This document shows, in pieces, positions 17,857 through 27,262 of a stretch of DNA of 64,000 nt; within the stretch, counting starts at the first letter, position 1, and each line of letters opens with the position of its first letter. This stretch comes from G963677445 sp963678275 (GTDB taxonomy: Bacteria; Bacteroidota; Ignavibacteria; Ignavibacteriales; Melioribacteraceae): positions 2,232,001 to 2,296,000 of the forward strand of contig OY782765.1 of NCBI GenBank assembly GCA_963678275.1, given 5' to 3'. The notes below the pieces were generated by a model, which was not told where the DNA came from, ran no database searches, and saw only the letters and a program-made list of their open reading frames with translations. The translations under genes were made by a program, and so were the position numbers.

Positions 17857-19101
17857 TTATAATTCATCAAAAAAATCGTATACTCGCTTAAATAATTTAT
17901 TAAATGTGAGTTTTTTCCGCCTCTCACCAGGAATCTCCGAAAGCGCGTCATCGCTCGAAGTCGCGCCGGGAATTCCTTTGATCAGTCCCGCTACCGTAGC
18001 AAATTCGGGGCTTTCAATTTCATTCGATAATCCCGCGCCAAGATCGAGCGGAACCCCGATCCTTGTCTGCAATCCAAAAACTTCCTCCGCCAGTTCGGTG
18101 CAACCGCGAAGCAGTGAGCCGCCTCCGGTAAGCACAATACCGGCGTTAATTTTGCTTTTTAATCCTGTCTGCCGAAGTTCGTTATCGATAAGACCGAAAA
18201 GTTCCTGCATCCTTACATGAATGATCTGTGTCAGAAGCGTGATAGGTATCTTGACACTTCCCCTGCCGCCAACCCGTTTTATATAAATATCCTCATCCTT
18301 GATAATAGATCCTTCGGTGGCAAATCCATATTGTTTTTTCAGGTTTTCAGCCTCACTCATTACGATGCCAAGTGATTCTCTAATATCGTTGGTAACATGG
18401 TTTCCGGCTACTCCGATAACCTTCGAATGTTTAATCGCTTTATCCCGGTAAAGAGCAAAATCTGTTGTTCCCCCTCCGATATCTATGAGAACAACACCCA
18501 GGTCCATCTCATTTTCATCGAGAACCGAAAGAGATGAAGCGATCGGCTGAAGGATGTAATCCTTTACCGCGAATCCGGCTCTCTCGACCGATTTTCTGAT
18601 ATTCTGAATCGCCGGTATCGAAGCCAGCACCACATGACTGACAGCCTCGAGCCTTGAGCCGCACATGCCAATCGGGTTATCAATGCCTCCCTGGTGATCG
18701 ACAGAAAATTCTTCCGGAATAATATGGAGTATCTGTTTATCCGAAGGAATCCGTATGGTTCTAACATCAGCCCTGAGGCGTTCAAGATCACTGTCGGTTA
18801 TCTCACGGTCCGGATTGCTGATGGTAACATAATTTCTGTGGCGCAAACTTGTGATATGTTCACCCGCTACCCCGACATTAACTTCTTTCAGATCAATTCC
18901 GGCCCGGTTCATGGCAATTTTCATAGCTTCCTGCACAGCTTCGGCTGTTTTGGCTATATTCGCGACCAGGCCCCGGTTCAGTCCCTCGGAAGGCGCCACT
19001 CCAAAACCGAGAATATCGATACCCTGGGGGGTCCGTTCGGCAATAACCGCACAAACTTTTGTCGTACCGAGATCGAGCCCGGCTATGATATTCTTCTTCA
19101 T
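17857..19101 (-). CDS. ftsA: Cell division protein FtsA
   Basis: Actin-like ATPase that tethers FtsZ to the inner membrane. It has 414 residues, with the phosphate 1 motif GLDLGTTKV, the SHS2/1C insertion around residues 80-160, phosphate 2 DIGGGTTDF, and adenosine motif TGGGSLL. The C-terminal helix FNKLFKRVYDFFDEL is the amphipathic membrane anchor. The ATG overlaps the ftsQ stop by four bases (ATGA), as expected for tight coupling. Confidence 0.96.
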   Translation of the reverse strand: MKKNIIAGLDLGTTKVCAVIAERTPQGIDILGFGVAPSEGLNRGLVANIAKTAEAVQEAMKIAMNRAGIDLKEVNVGVAGEHITSLRHRNYVTISNPDREITDSDLERLRADVRTIRIPSDKQILHIIPEEFSVDHQGGIDNPIGMCGSRLEAVSHVVLASIPAIQNIRKSVERAGFAVKDYILQPIASSLSVLDENEMDLGVVLIDIGGGTTDFALYRDKAIKHSKVIGVAGNHVTNDIRESLGIVMSEAENLKKQYGFATEGSIIKDEDIYIKRVGGRGSVKIPITLLTQIIHVRMQELFGLIDNELRQTGLKSKINAGIVLTGGGSLLRGCTELAEEVFGLQTRIGVPLDLGAGLSNEIESPEFATVAGLIKGIPGATSSDDALSEIPGERRKKLTFNKLFKRVYDFFDEL

Positions 19102-19862
19102 GAAGATGTTCCTTCCAATATTTTACTGCTGAATCCCAGGTAAATCAAATTTTCATAACGAAAGTCAATATATTTAAGATAATCATTCACACTCTTTCCA
19201 TCGGTGTACCGGGTCAGTGAAGCGAGACCAGCGGTTTTTTTCACTTCATTTTCGCGGCCGAGTAAAACCGGATAATTAACATTACTTAGAAAAACAGTTA
19301 TATTGCCGGTTTCATCAATATCAACCTGCGAAAGCTCACGATAAAACTCATCATCAAAAAGCCTTGCCGATTCAACCACTTTCATAGCGCTTTTCATTTC
19401 ACGGGTATTTAACTTATTATATAAACGGGCTCTGTTTTCCTTATCGTTAAGTGTAATGACCGGGACATCCGCGTTTACGGTATATGGCACAACCGGAAGA
19501 AGTGTCAGGTTGCCGGTCACATAATAATCCTCATCATTTACCAGAAGCAATCCCCTGATTATATATTCCTCAACTTTAACCGACAGGTATCCGTCATTTT
19601 CCATTCTTACCCTGACCGATTTGATATAGGGATGTTTGATAATCCTGTCCCTGACTATCCCCGCGGTAAGCTGCTGACCGCTAATTTCATCCAGCCGGGC
19701 GAATTCAAGATACTGTTCGCCGGCGAGGTAAAAATTCCCGCTGATCTTAATTCCCGCCGGTTTTCTTTCAGGTCTGTCAGATGCCGCGAAAGCTATATAA
19801 AAAACAAGCGCCATCGCTGCCATTGTAAAGAAAAGGTTCAATATGTTTTTCAGTTTATCCAA
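19098..19862 (-). CDS. ftsQ: Cell division protein FtsQ/DivIB
   Basis: A 254-residue bitopic membrane protein linking cytoplasmic and periplasmic division proteins. There is one membrane segment (about residues 8-26), a POTRA domain (about 38-110, IKISGNFYLAGEQYL to VKVEEYIIRGLL), then a beta domain. The start is TTG, immediately after the murC stop. No good Shine-Dalgarno is visible, so coupling to murC is likely. Sequence similarity in this family is low, and position between murC and ftsA is part of the evidence. Confidence 0.85.
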   Translation of the reverse strand: MDKLKNILNLFFTMAAMALVFYIAFAASDRPERKPAGIKISGNFYLAGEQYLEFARLDEISGQQLTAGIVRDRIIKHPYIKSVRVRMENDGYLSVKVEEYIIRGLLLVNDEDYYVTGNLTLLPVVPYTVNADVPVITLNDKENRARLYNKLNTREMKSAMKVVESARLFDDEFYRELSQVDIDETGNITVFLSNVNYPVLLGRENEVKKTAGLASLTRYTDGKSVNDYLKYIDFRYENLIYLGFSSKILEGTSS

Positions 19863-21248
19863 TTATTTATTCGATTCTTTATATAAATCGACAAATTTTT
19901 CACCAAGTTTCCAGATATCACCTGCGCCGAGTGTAACGACGATATCATCTTTCTCCACGATACTGTTTATCAGTTCGGGTAATTTTGTTTTATCAGGTTC
20001 ATAAATCACATTTTTATGACCGAACTTCCGGGCAGCCCCGGCAACCATTTCACCCGATACACCTTCGATTTTCTCTTCCCTGGCCGGGTATACATCTGTG
20101 CAAATAAATACATCGCTGTTAAGGAAAGAACGTCCGAACTCTTCATAAAAATCCCTGGTCCTCGAATAGAGATGAGGCTGAAAAACAGCGACCAGCCTGT
20201 TTTTCCATCCTCCCCTTATCCCTGAAAGAGTGGCATTAATTTCAGTCGGATGATGCGCGTAATCATCAATTACCAGTATGTCGTTTTTATATTTTGTCTC
20301 GAACCTGCGGTAAACCCCGGTAAATGACTCGAGCGATTTTTTTATTGTTTCGAAAGGTATTCCCAGCTCGGTCCCAACACAGACAGCTACAAGCGAGTTC
20401 TTTACATAATGGATTCCGGGAAGATTAAGAGTGATTCTTCCAAGTTCCTTTCCGAGATAACTCACGGTATATGAACTGTTATACTGATCTGTCTCTATAT
20501 CAGTGGCCCTGATATCAGCCTGTGATGTGAGTCCGTATGTAAATATTTTTTTATTTATCAGAGGAATAATATCCTGGAGCGCCGGTTCATCCATACATAA
20601 AACCACAAAACCAAAAAAGGGCACCTTGTTGGCAAATTCAATGAAAGCCGACTTAATATCATTCAAATCTTTATAAGTATCCAGATGTTCTTTTTCGAGG
20701 GTTGTTATCGCCGCGATGCTCGGAGTAAGCCTCAGGAAAGTGCGGTCGAATTCATCAGCTTCAACGACAATATAATCGCTGTGACCCAGCCGGGCGTTTG
20801 TGCCCCCAAGTCCGCTGAGTTTGCCGCCTACTATGATAGTCGGATCAATTCCCCCTTCAGTCAGAACAAGCCCGACCATCGAGGTAGTGGTAGTTTTTCC
20901 ATGTGTTCCCGCGATTCCTACACCGTATTTCATCCTCATCAATTCAGAAAGCATCTCTGAGCGTTTGATCACCGGAATTTTTAACTCGAGCGCTTTTTTA
21001 ACTTCCGGATTGTTTCTCGAAACGGCTGAGGAATAAACCAGTACATCGGCGTCAGTAATATTTTCCTCTTTCTGGCCATAATAAATTTTCATTCCGAGGC
21101 TTTCAAGTCTCCCGGTTATCTCAGTGGGAGCCATATCAGACCCGGCAACTTCAAAACCCTGGCTCTGCAGAATTTCAGCCATTCCACTCATGCCAATCCC
21201 GCCAATGCCGGTCATATAAATTTTCTTGATCGTGTTCATCATCATCAT
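19863..21248 (-). CDS. murC: UDP-N-acetylmuramate--L-alanine ligase MurC
   Basis: Adds L-alanine to UDP-MurNAc with ATP, in the cytosol. The 461-residue protein has the N-terminal Rossmann motif GIGGIGMSGMAE, the ATP loop GTHGKTTTTS near residue 110, the central HYVKNS and HHPTEI motifs and the C-terminal domain. The start is the first of four consecutive Met codons, eight bases after GAGAGGA. It lies between murG and ftsQ. Confidence 0.96.
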   Translation of the reverse strand: MMMMNTIKKIYMTGIGGIGMSGMAEILQSQGFEVAGSDMAPTEITGRLESLGMKIYYGQKEENITDADVLVYSSAVSRNNPEVKKALELKIPVIKRSEMLSELMRMKYGVGIAGTHGKTTTTSMVGLVLTEGGIDPTIIVGGKLSGLGGTNARLGHSDYIVVEADEFDRTFLRLTPSIAAITTLEKEHLDTYKDLNDIKSAFIEFANKVPFFGFVVLCMDEPALQDIIPLINKKIFTYGLTSQADIRATDIETDQYNSSYTVSYLGKELGRITLNLPGIHYVKNSLVAVCVGTELGIPFETIKKSLESFTGVYRRFETKYKNDILVIDDYAHHPTEINATLSGIRGGWKNRLVAVFQPHLYSRTRDFYEEFGRSFLNSDVFICTDVYPAREEKIEGVSGEMVAGAARKFGHKNVIYEPDKTKLPELINSIVEKDDIVVTLGAGDIWKLGEKFVDLYKESNK

Positions 21249-21250
21249 GT

Positions 21251-22369
21251 TCAGTTCCTCTCCCGGTGCGTAATACTCCTGTCAGCGGTCAGGTAATCCC
21301 CGATTTTGGCCGCCGCGTCAGGTCTCGCTAATTTTCCAATATTTTCTTTCAGTTTATTCAGCTTCCCGTCATCAAAAATTGTTTCGGTTATAGTGGAAAA
21401 TAATTTATCTTCCAGTTCTCCATCCTTTAATAAGATCGCGGCTCCCGCTTCTTCAAGAGCGCGTACATTTTTAAACTGGTGATTATCGGTAACATTTTCA
21501 GAAGGCACAAAAATCACCGGGATTTTCAAAAAGCAAGTTTCAGAAATAGTGGTGGCGCCGGCCCTCGCCACAAGAAGATCACATGCTGAATATGCCGATG
21601 CCATATCATCAATATACGGCGCAATATATAGCGACTCATTCTGCAGTTCCTGATATTTTTCAAAATATTTGTTACCGGTCTGCCAAATAATCTGAATATC
21701 CTTATCGTTTAATTTAATAAAAATTTCATAAACTATTTGATTTATTTTTAATGCTCCAAGGCTTCCGCCAAAAATTAATATTGCCTTTTTTGCCGGATCA
21801 AGGCCAAATTTCTTTTTCGCTTCCTCTTTATCTTTAAGCACAATTTCGTTTCTTACCGGATTTCCTGAAACAACCACTTTTTCACTGTCGCGGAAATATT
21901 TAACCGATTCCTCAAAATTGACAAATATCCTGTCAGCTTTTTTTTCGAGCAGCCTGTTTGCCATCCCGGGATAACTATTCTGTTCCATTAACACAGTTTT
22001 ACTGCCCATTACCGAAGCCGCCCACACAACCGGCAGCGATATATACGCGCCGGCGCCGGCAACCGCGTCAGGTTTTAACCTGATGATTATAAAAAGCGCT
22101 TTTAGGAATGAATAAAAAAGTCCGAATGGCATCAGGAAATTTCTCAGGTCCATTTTTCTCTGTAATCCCCTAATGGGAATATGAATGAATCTGAATCCCT
22201 TTTCCGGCACAACTCTTCCTTCAATTTTATCTTTTCTCCCGAAAAATATTATTTCCGCTTCCGGATATTTCTCCTTTATATATCCGGCTACAGCGAGAGC
22301 GGGATAAAGGTGTCCGCCTGTTCCGCCGGCAGCAAAAATAAAACAATATTTTTTATCTTTGACTGTCAT
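21251..22369 (-). CDS. murG: Lipid II synthase MurG
   Basis: Peripheral inner-membrane glycosyltransferase that moves GlcNAc from UDP-GlcNAc to lipid I. It has 372 residues of the GT-B fold: the N-terminal glycine-rich loop AAGGTGGHLYPALA, a second loop GGSLGALKIN, and the donor-site motif ARAGATTISE followed by VTDNHQFKN. It overlaps ftsW by four bases. Confidence 0.96.
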   Translation of the reverse strand: MTVKDKKYCFIFAAGGTGGHLYPALAVAGYIKEKYPEAEIIFFGRKDKIEGRVVPEKGFRFIHIPIRGLQRKMDLRNFLMPFGLFYSFLKALFIIIRLKPDAVAGAGAYISLPVVWAASVMGSKTVLMEQNSYPGMANRLLEKKADRIFVNFEESVKYFRDSEKVVVSGNPVRNEIVLKDKEEAKKKFGLDPAKKAILIFGGSLGALKINQIVYEIFIKLNDKDIQIIWQTGNKYFEKYQELQNESLYIAPYIDDMASAYSACDLLVARAGATTISETCFLKIPVIFVPSENVTDNHQFKNVRALEEAGAAILLKDGELEDKLFSTITETIFDDGKLNKLKENIGKLARPDAAAKIGDYLTADRSITHRERN

Positions 22370-23421
22370 GCCGGTTCCAGTGTTACTTTAAGATTTTTTC
22401 TGCCCAGAACGGCTATATTCATTAATATACCGGCTCCCGCGGCAAATACCATCATTGATGTGCCGCCGAAAGAGATGAAGGGCAATGTAACTCCCGTGGT
22501 TGGAGTCAGACCCAGTGTAACGGCAATATGCACAAAAGCGTTAGTTATAACCATCATTGATATTCCGAAAGCAAGGAGCTGACCATATTTATCCCTTGCC
22601 TTTTTTGCTATTATCATCCCGATGGCGAAAAGAAGAAAATAGGAAATAAGGATTGTCGCCGCTCCGAGGAAACCATATTCTTCCCCCAGTATGGCGTAAA
22701 TAAAATCGCCATAGGGTTCCGGTATAAAATAATCACTCTGCCTGCTCTGACCCGCTCCAAGTCCGAAAAATCCCCCGCTTCCCAGCGCTATTATCGCCTG
22801 CCTGGCCTGATCAGATTCTTCGGTCAGTCGTTTAAGAGCGTGAGGGAATGCCACTAAAATTGCGAGCCCGATTGATGTTACTGCCAAAAACCCGGTTACA
22901 AAAAGATGTTTCAGTTTTGATCCCCCTATATAGAGCATTGAAAAGCCGACCAGGAGGATCATAATTGTGGTGCTCACGTTAGGCTGAATAATCACCAGCA
23001 GTGAAGTCACGGCAATCCAGATAACAGCGAATAAATAACCTTTGTCCAGTTCTCTGAATCTGTCTCCTTTTCTTATTATCATTGCCGACAAATGAAAAAT
23101 GAGGCCAAGTTTGGCAAGTTCGGAGGGCTGAATGGATATTATCCACAAATTCAGCCAGCGTGTCGCCCCGTTATACCTTTCACCAAAAATAAGAGTAAGC
23201 AACAGAAGAAATACTATACCAAACATCAGGGGTTTGCTGATTGAGTAAAATTTATTATAAGGCACAATAAGAAAAAGAACAAATACCCCTCCGGCCATAA
23301 ATATTTTCAGCAGGTGCGATTTAAATAATACCTGGCTGTTCGCGGAACTTAACACCAGAACCATTCCGAGTATCAGATAAATAATAACTGTTATTATATA
23401 TATCTTTGTCAGCAGCTTCAT
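22366..23421 (-). CDS. ftsW: Peptidoglycan glycosyltransferase FtsW (SEDS family)
   Basis: Polymerises lipid II into glycan at the septum together with its partner PBP (ftsI here). The 351 residues form about ten membrane segments. Family landmarks are RYNGATRWL, IQPSELAKLGLI, and the C-terminal GLTPTTGVTLPFISFGGTSM. Its overlap of four bases with murD upstream and murG downstream supports co-translation. Confidence 0.95.
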   Translation of the reverse strand: MKLLTKIYIITVIIYLILGMVLVLSSANSQVLFKSHLLKIFMAGGVFVLFLIVPYNKFYSISKPLMFGIVFLLLLTLIFGERYNGATRWLNLWIISIQPSELAKLGLIFHLSAMIIRKGDRFRELDKGYLFAVIWIAVTSLLVIIQPNVSTTIMILLVGFSMLYIGGSKLKHLFVTGFLAVTSIGLAILVAFPHALKRLTEESDQARQAIIALGSGGFFGLGAGQSRQSDYFIPEPYGDFIYAILGEEYGFLGAATILISYFLLFAIGMIIAKKARDKYGQLLAFGISMMVITNAFVHIAVTLGLTPTTGVTLPFISFGGTSMMVFAAGAGILMNIAVLGRKNLKVTLEPA

Positions 23422-24767
23422 AAAAGAGCTCCCGCCGCTTCTTTGAATACTCGGCCCCTGTGTTCATAACTGCTGAACATATCAAAACTCGCGCAGGCAG
23501 GAGAAAGGAGCACTATCGAACCGGGTTCAGCCTCTTTGGCCGCGGCCGCGAGGCAAGCTTCCAGATCATCTTTGATCTCTGTTTGTGTGATTCCCTTAAA
23601 AAAGTTATAAACTTTTTGAGCTGAACTTCCGACAGCATAGATTTTTCTGACATTTTTTTTCACCGGCTCCAAAATCTGGTTGTAATCGTTTCCTTTATCC
23701 TTTCCGCCGAGAATAAGATACACAGGCTCATGGAATGTTCTCAAAGCATACCATACAGAATCAACATTTGTCGCTTTGGAATCATTTATATACCTGACGC
23801 CTCTTAACTCTCTTACAAATTCCAGCCTGTGTTCAACACCGGGGAAATCGCCCAGGCCGGCTGAAATACCACTGTTGTCACCACCGGCAATTTTTACCGC
23901 GGCAATTACAGCCATACAATTCATAAGGTTGTGTTCCCCTTTAAGACTCAAATCCGATACCTTACAGATAATTTCTTCACCCTTCTCATCAATGAAGCAG
24001 ATATTTTCACCATCCGGGAAACAGCCTTTTTCAACTTTTTCATGAATCGAGAATGAGTAGCGGGAGGGCCCGTCAGTTAATTTTTCGGCGGGGAAATTTT
24101 TATCCTCAGCATTATATATGAAACTATCTCCGGCTCCCTGGTTCTCAAATATTCTCAGCTTCGCGGCAATATATTTTTCAAAACTGTTTTCATACCTGTC
24201 AAGATGATCAGGCGTCAGATTTAGAATCATGGAAACGCGGGGCCTGAAACTGTCAATATAATCGAGCTGAAAGCTTGATATTTCCAATGAAATAAATTCA
24301 TCCTTACCCACTTTATCAGCTATTTCAGAGAAAGCAAAACCAATATTTCCGGCAGTATGAGCCTTAAAGCCGCATTTTTTAAGCACATGCGCGCAAAGTG
24401 AAGTTGTTGTGGTTTTACCGTTCGTTCCCGTTATAGCGATAATTGTAGCTTCGCAGAAGAGGGAAGCAAATTCCAGCTCGCTGATAACTTTAATATTTCT
24501 CCTGAAAGCATCCACTAATACCGGGGCGTCGGACGGCACTCCCGGGCTCGTTACAATAATATCGGCTTCATAAATCTTTTCGGTGTGAGCTCCGGCTTCA
24601 AATTCAATGTCAGCGGCTTCAAGTCTGGCAAATTCTTCTTTCAGTTTTTCATAACTTCCCGCGTCGCTGACAAAAGGAACCGCGCCCTGTCGTTTAGCGA
24701 GAAGAGCCGCGGCTATACCGCTTCTTACAGCTCCCAGTATGGTAATATGTTTTCCTGTTATATTCAT
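23418..24767 (-). CDS. murD: UDP-N-acetylmuramoylalanine--D-glutamate ligase MurD
   Basis: Adds D-glutamate to UDP-MurNAc-L-Ala. From the chosen ATG it has 449 residues: Rossmann GAVRSGIAAA, ATP loop GTNGKTTTTS, LTPDHLDRY, GVEHRLEF and NDSKATN. The frame continues 29 codons upstream into mraY, but MNITGKHITILG matches the family N-terminus, and its ATG overlaps the mraY stop by one base (TAATG). Confidence 0.96.
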   Translation of the reverse strand: MNITGKHITILGAVRSGIAAALLAKRQGAVPFVSDAGSYEKLKEEFARLEAADIEFEAGAHTEKIYEADIIVTSPGVPSDAPVLVDAFRRNIKVISELEFASLFCEATIIAITGTNGKTTTTSLCAHVLKKCGFKAHTAGNIGFAFSEIADKVGKDEFISLEISSFQLDYIDSFRPRVSMILNLTPDHLDRYENSFEKYIAAKLRIFENQGAGDSFIYNAEDKNFPAEKLTDGPSRYSFSIHEKVEKGCFPDGENICFIDEKGEEIICKVSDLSLKGEHNLMNCMAVIAAVKIAGGDNSGISAGLGDFPGVEHRLEFVRELRGVRYINDSKATNVDSVWYALRTFHEPVYLILGGKDKGNDYNQILEPVKKNVRKIYAVGSSAQKVYNFFKGITQTEIKDDLEACLAAAAKEAEPGSIVLLSPACASFDMFSSYEHRGRVFKEAAGALL

Positions 24768-25876
24768 TATCTGATCTTGAATGAGGCCAGACTCGCTATA
24801 GCCAGAATTATTGTGATTATATAAAAACGTATGACTATGCGCGGTTCGGGCCATCCTTTCAGCTCATAATGATGGTGCAATGGAGCCATCTTAAAAACAC
24901 GTCTCCCTTCACCATATTTTTTTCTTGTGTATTTGAAATATGTTCTCTGTACTATTACCGAAATTGTTTCGAGGAAAAATATTCCTCCGTATACAGGAAT
25001 AAGGAGTTCCTTTTTAATAAGTAGCGCGATTATTCCAAGAGCTCCGCCCAACGCGAGCGATCCGGTATCTCCCATAAAAACCTGGGCGGGATAAAAATTG
25101 AACCATAAAAATCCGAGACCCGCTCCAATCAGGGCGGCGATAAAAACTGTAAGCTCACCTGAACCGGGCAGGTATATTATCCTGAGGTAATCGGAATAGA
25201 TAACATTGCCGCTTACATAACTCATTATTCCAAGAGCCATAAACGCTATAATACTTGTTCCCATTGCCAGTCCGTCCAGGCCATCTGTAAGGTTTACGGC
25301 ATTTGAGGTGGCGGTGATAATAAAAATCACAACCGGTATAAAAAGCAATGAATAATCAAAATTCAGATTTTTGAAAAACGGAAGTGTCGTAAGTTCGGCA
25401 GTCTCTTTAAGATCGGGAAGAGTATAAAATAATATTCCTATTACAAGACCGAGAAGTATCTGTCCCATCAGTTTATATTTCGCTATCAGCCCGTTGGGAT
25501 ATTTTTTGACCACTTTAAGGTAATCATCCAGAAAACCAACCGCGGCCAGCCATAATGTCCCTCCCGATACGATAAGAATATATGAGCTTTTAATATCGGA
25601 CCAGAGAAGTACAGGTATCAGTATGCACAGAATTATTATTACTCCCCCCATAGTGGGAGTTCCGGCTTTGCTGAAGTGGCTTTCGGGACCAACTTCCCTT
25701 ATGGTCTCTCCTATCTGCTTCTTTTTCAGCAGATTTATTATTTTCGGACCGAGATAAAATGAAAGAAACAACGCGGTTATCGCTGATAACATCGACCTGA
25801 ATGTAAGAAACCTGAAGACTTCAAATCCTGGCGGATCAAATACACGGTTAATATAATCTAACAGATAATAAAACAT
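24767..25876 (-). CDS. mraY: Phospho-N-acetylmuramoyl-pentapeptide transferase MraY
   Basis: Integral membrane enzyme that makes lipid I from UDP-MurNAc-pentapeptide and undecaprenyl phosphate. The 369 residues span ten membrane segments. Diagnostic motifs are PTMGGVIII, DDYLKVVKK, NAVNLTDGLDGLA, FMGDTGSLALGG and APLHHHYELKGW. It abuts murF upstream and overlaps murD by one base. Confidence 0.97.
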   Translation of the reverse strand: MFYYLLDYINRVFDPPGFEVFRFLTFRSMLSAITALFLSFYLGPKIINLLKKKQIGETIREVGPESHFSKAGTPTMGGVIIILCILIPVLLWSDIKSSYILIVSGGTLWLAAVGFLDDYLKVVKKYPNGLIAKYKLMGQILLGLVIGILFYTLPDLKETAELTTLPFFKNLNFDYSLLFIPVVIFIITATSNAVNLTDGLDGLAMGTSIIAFMALGIMSYVSGNVIYSDYLRIIYLPGSGELTVFIAALIGAGLGFLWFNFYPAQVFMGDTGSLALGGALGIIALLIKKELLIPVYGGIFFLETISVIVQRTYFKYTRKKYGEGRRVFKMAPLHHHYELKGWPEPRIVIRFYIITIILAIASLASFKIR

Positions 25877-27262
25877 TTAGTTGTTTCCTTCTTCCAAAAT
25901 TTTCACAAACTCTTCCATTCTCATTCCCCTTGATCCTTTGACAAGAATCGCGTTATTATCAAATTTTTTTTCCATTAAATAAGAGGACAGCTCTTCGCGC
26001 TTACCGAACCATCTAACATCTATAACTCCCTGCTTCAGAGCATCATAAAGATTTTTAGTCATTGCGCCAAGCAGATAAACAGTTTCGATTCCTGACCTTT
26101 CGAAGAGGGGAGCAAGTTCCCTGTGCATCTGCGCGGAGTTCCCGCCCAGTTCAAACATATCACCCAGGATAAATATTCTTCGGGCATATTCTTTATTTTC
26201 TGCCAAAACATTAATCGCGCCCCTGACTGAATCAGGATTAGCGTTATAGGTATCATCAATAATCAGCCCGCCGGCTGTTTTAATATAGTTCAGACGGCCT
26301 TTATAAGGTTTGAGACCTTCGAGAGCGGCGGGAATATCTTCATGAGAAAACCCGGCAGTAATCGAAGCGGCGGCCGCTGCGAGAAAATTGACTACATTTA
26401 TCTCACCGGGAAGAGGCAGAGATAAATTTATACCGAAGTCTTTTCCCGTAATTCTAAAAGCTGAAGAACCGGCGCTGTATTCTTTAATTTCAGCCGAAAA
26501 GTCAGCGGGGGAATTAAGAGCCCATGTGGCTTTTGAGGAATATTCATCAGCCGCGGATGAGATATATTTATCATCCATATTCAGCAAAACAGTTCCCCCT
26601 CTTTCAGAAGTAATATCCAGCAGACTTTTTTTCTCCCTGAAAACACCATCCCGGTTTCCAAGAAATTCGAGATGTGAATCGCCGATATTGGTTACCAGCG
26701 CAATATCCGGTTCAGCGATTTTTGCTGTGTATTCAATCTCGCCAAAATGATTTGTGCCGTGCTCCACAATCAGCATTTCGCTATCGGCCGGAGCGCTGAG
26801 AATTGTAAGGGGAACTCCGATATGATTATTATTATTCGCTTCGGTTTTATACACTTTAAATTTGTATGAAAGAAGATGTGCCAGAATTTCTTTTGTTGTC
26901 GTTTTCCCCGAACTTCCTGTGATGCTTATAACCAGCGCGTCCAGTTTTTTTCTTCTGATATTTGCCAATTCCCCATAAGCCGCGGCAGTATCAGGAACTG
27001 TAATTATCGGAATTTCAATTTCATCAAGTGAATCGAGATATTCTTCATTTATTATCACAGCCGAACAGCCTTTTTTAACAGCTTCGGGAATGAACTTATG
27101 GCCGTCAAATTTATCCCCTTTTAAAGCCAGGAAAATAGCCCCTTCAAGCTCCAGTCTGGTGTCAGTTATAATACGATCTGCCGATTCAAAGTTATCGGGA
27201 TCATAAATTACCGATTTACCCAGCTCAAATAAGTCCTCAATATAAAAGCAGCAATCGGGCAT
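25877..27262 (-). CDS. murF: UDP-N-acetylmuramoyl-tripeptide--D-alanyl-D-alanine ligase MurF
   Basis: Adds D-Ala-D-Ala to complete the UDP-MurNAc-pentapeptide. The 461-residue protein has the N-terminal uridine domain (DTRLELEGAIFLAL), the ATP loop GSSGKTTTKE, NNNNHIGVP and the GDMFELG and DDTYNANPDS motifs. Its start overlaps the murE stop by one base (TAATG). No ddl gene is in this cluster, so D-Ala-D-Ala must be made elsewhere. Confidence 0.95.
   Translation of the reverse strand: MPDCCFYIEDLFELGKSVIYDPDNFESADRIITDTRLELEGAIFLALKGDKFDGHKFIPEAVKKGCSAVIINEEYLDSLDEIEIPIITVPDTAAAYGELANIRRKKLDALVISITGSSGKTTTKEILAHLLSYKFKVYKTEANNNNHIGVPLTILSAPADSEMLIVEHGTNHFGEIEYTAKIAEPDIALVTNIGDSHLEFLGNRDGVFREKKSLLDITSERGGTVLLNMDDKYISSAADEYSSKATWALNSPADFSAEIKEYSAGSSAFRITGKDFGINLSLPLPGEINVVNFLAAAAASITAGFSHEDIPAALEGLKPYKGRLNYIKTAGGLIIDDTYNANPDSVRGAINVLAENKEYARRIFILGDMFELGGNSAQMHRELAPLFERSGIETVYLLGAMTKNLYDALKQGVIDVRWFGKREELSSYLMEKKFDNNAILVKGSRGMRMEEFVKILEEGNN

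Noticed and set aside
17231..18220. Long plus-strand open frame antisense to ftsZ and ftsA
   Set aside because: It is a shadow of the two confident minus-strand genes, rich in Ser, Pro and Arg, and has no recognisable domain.
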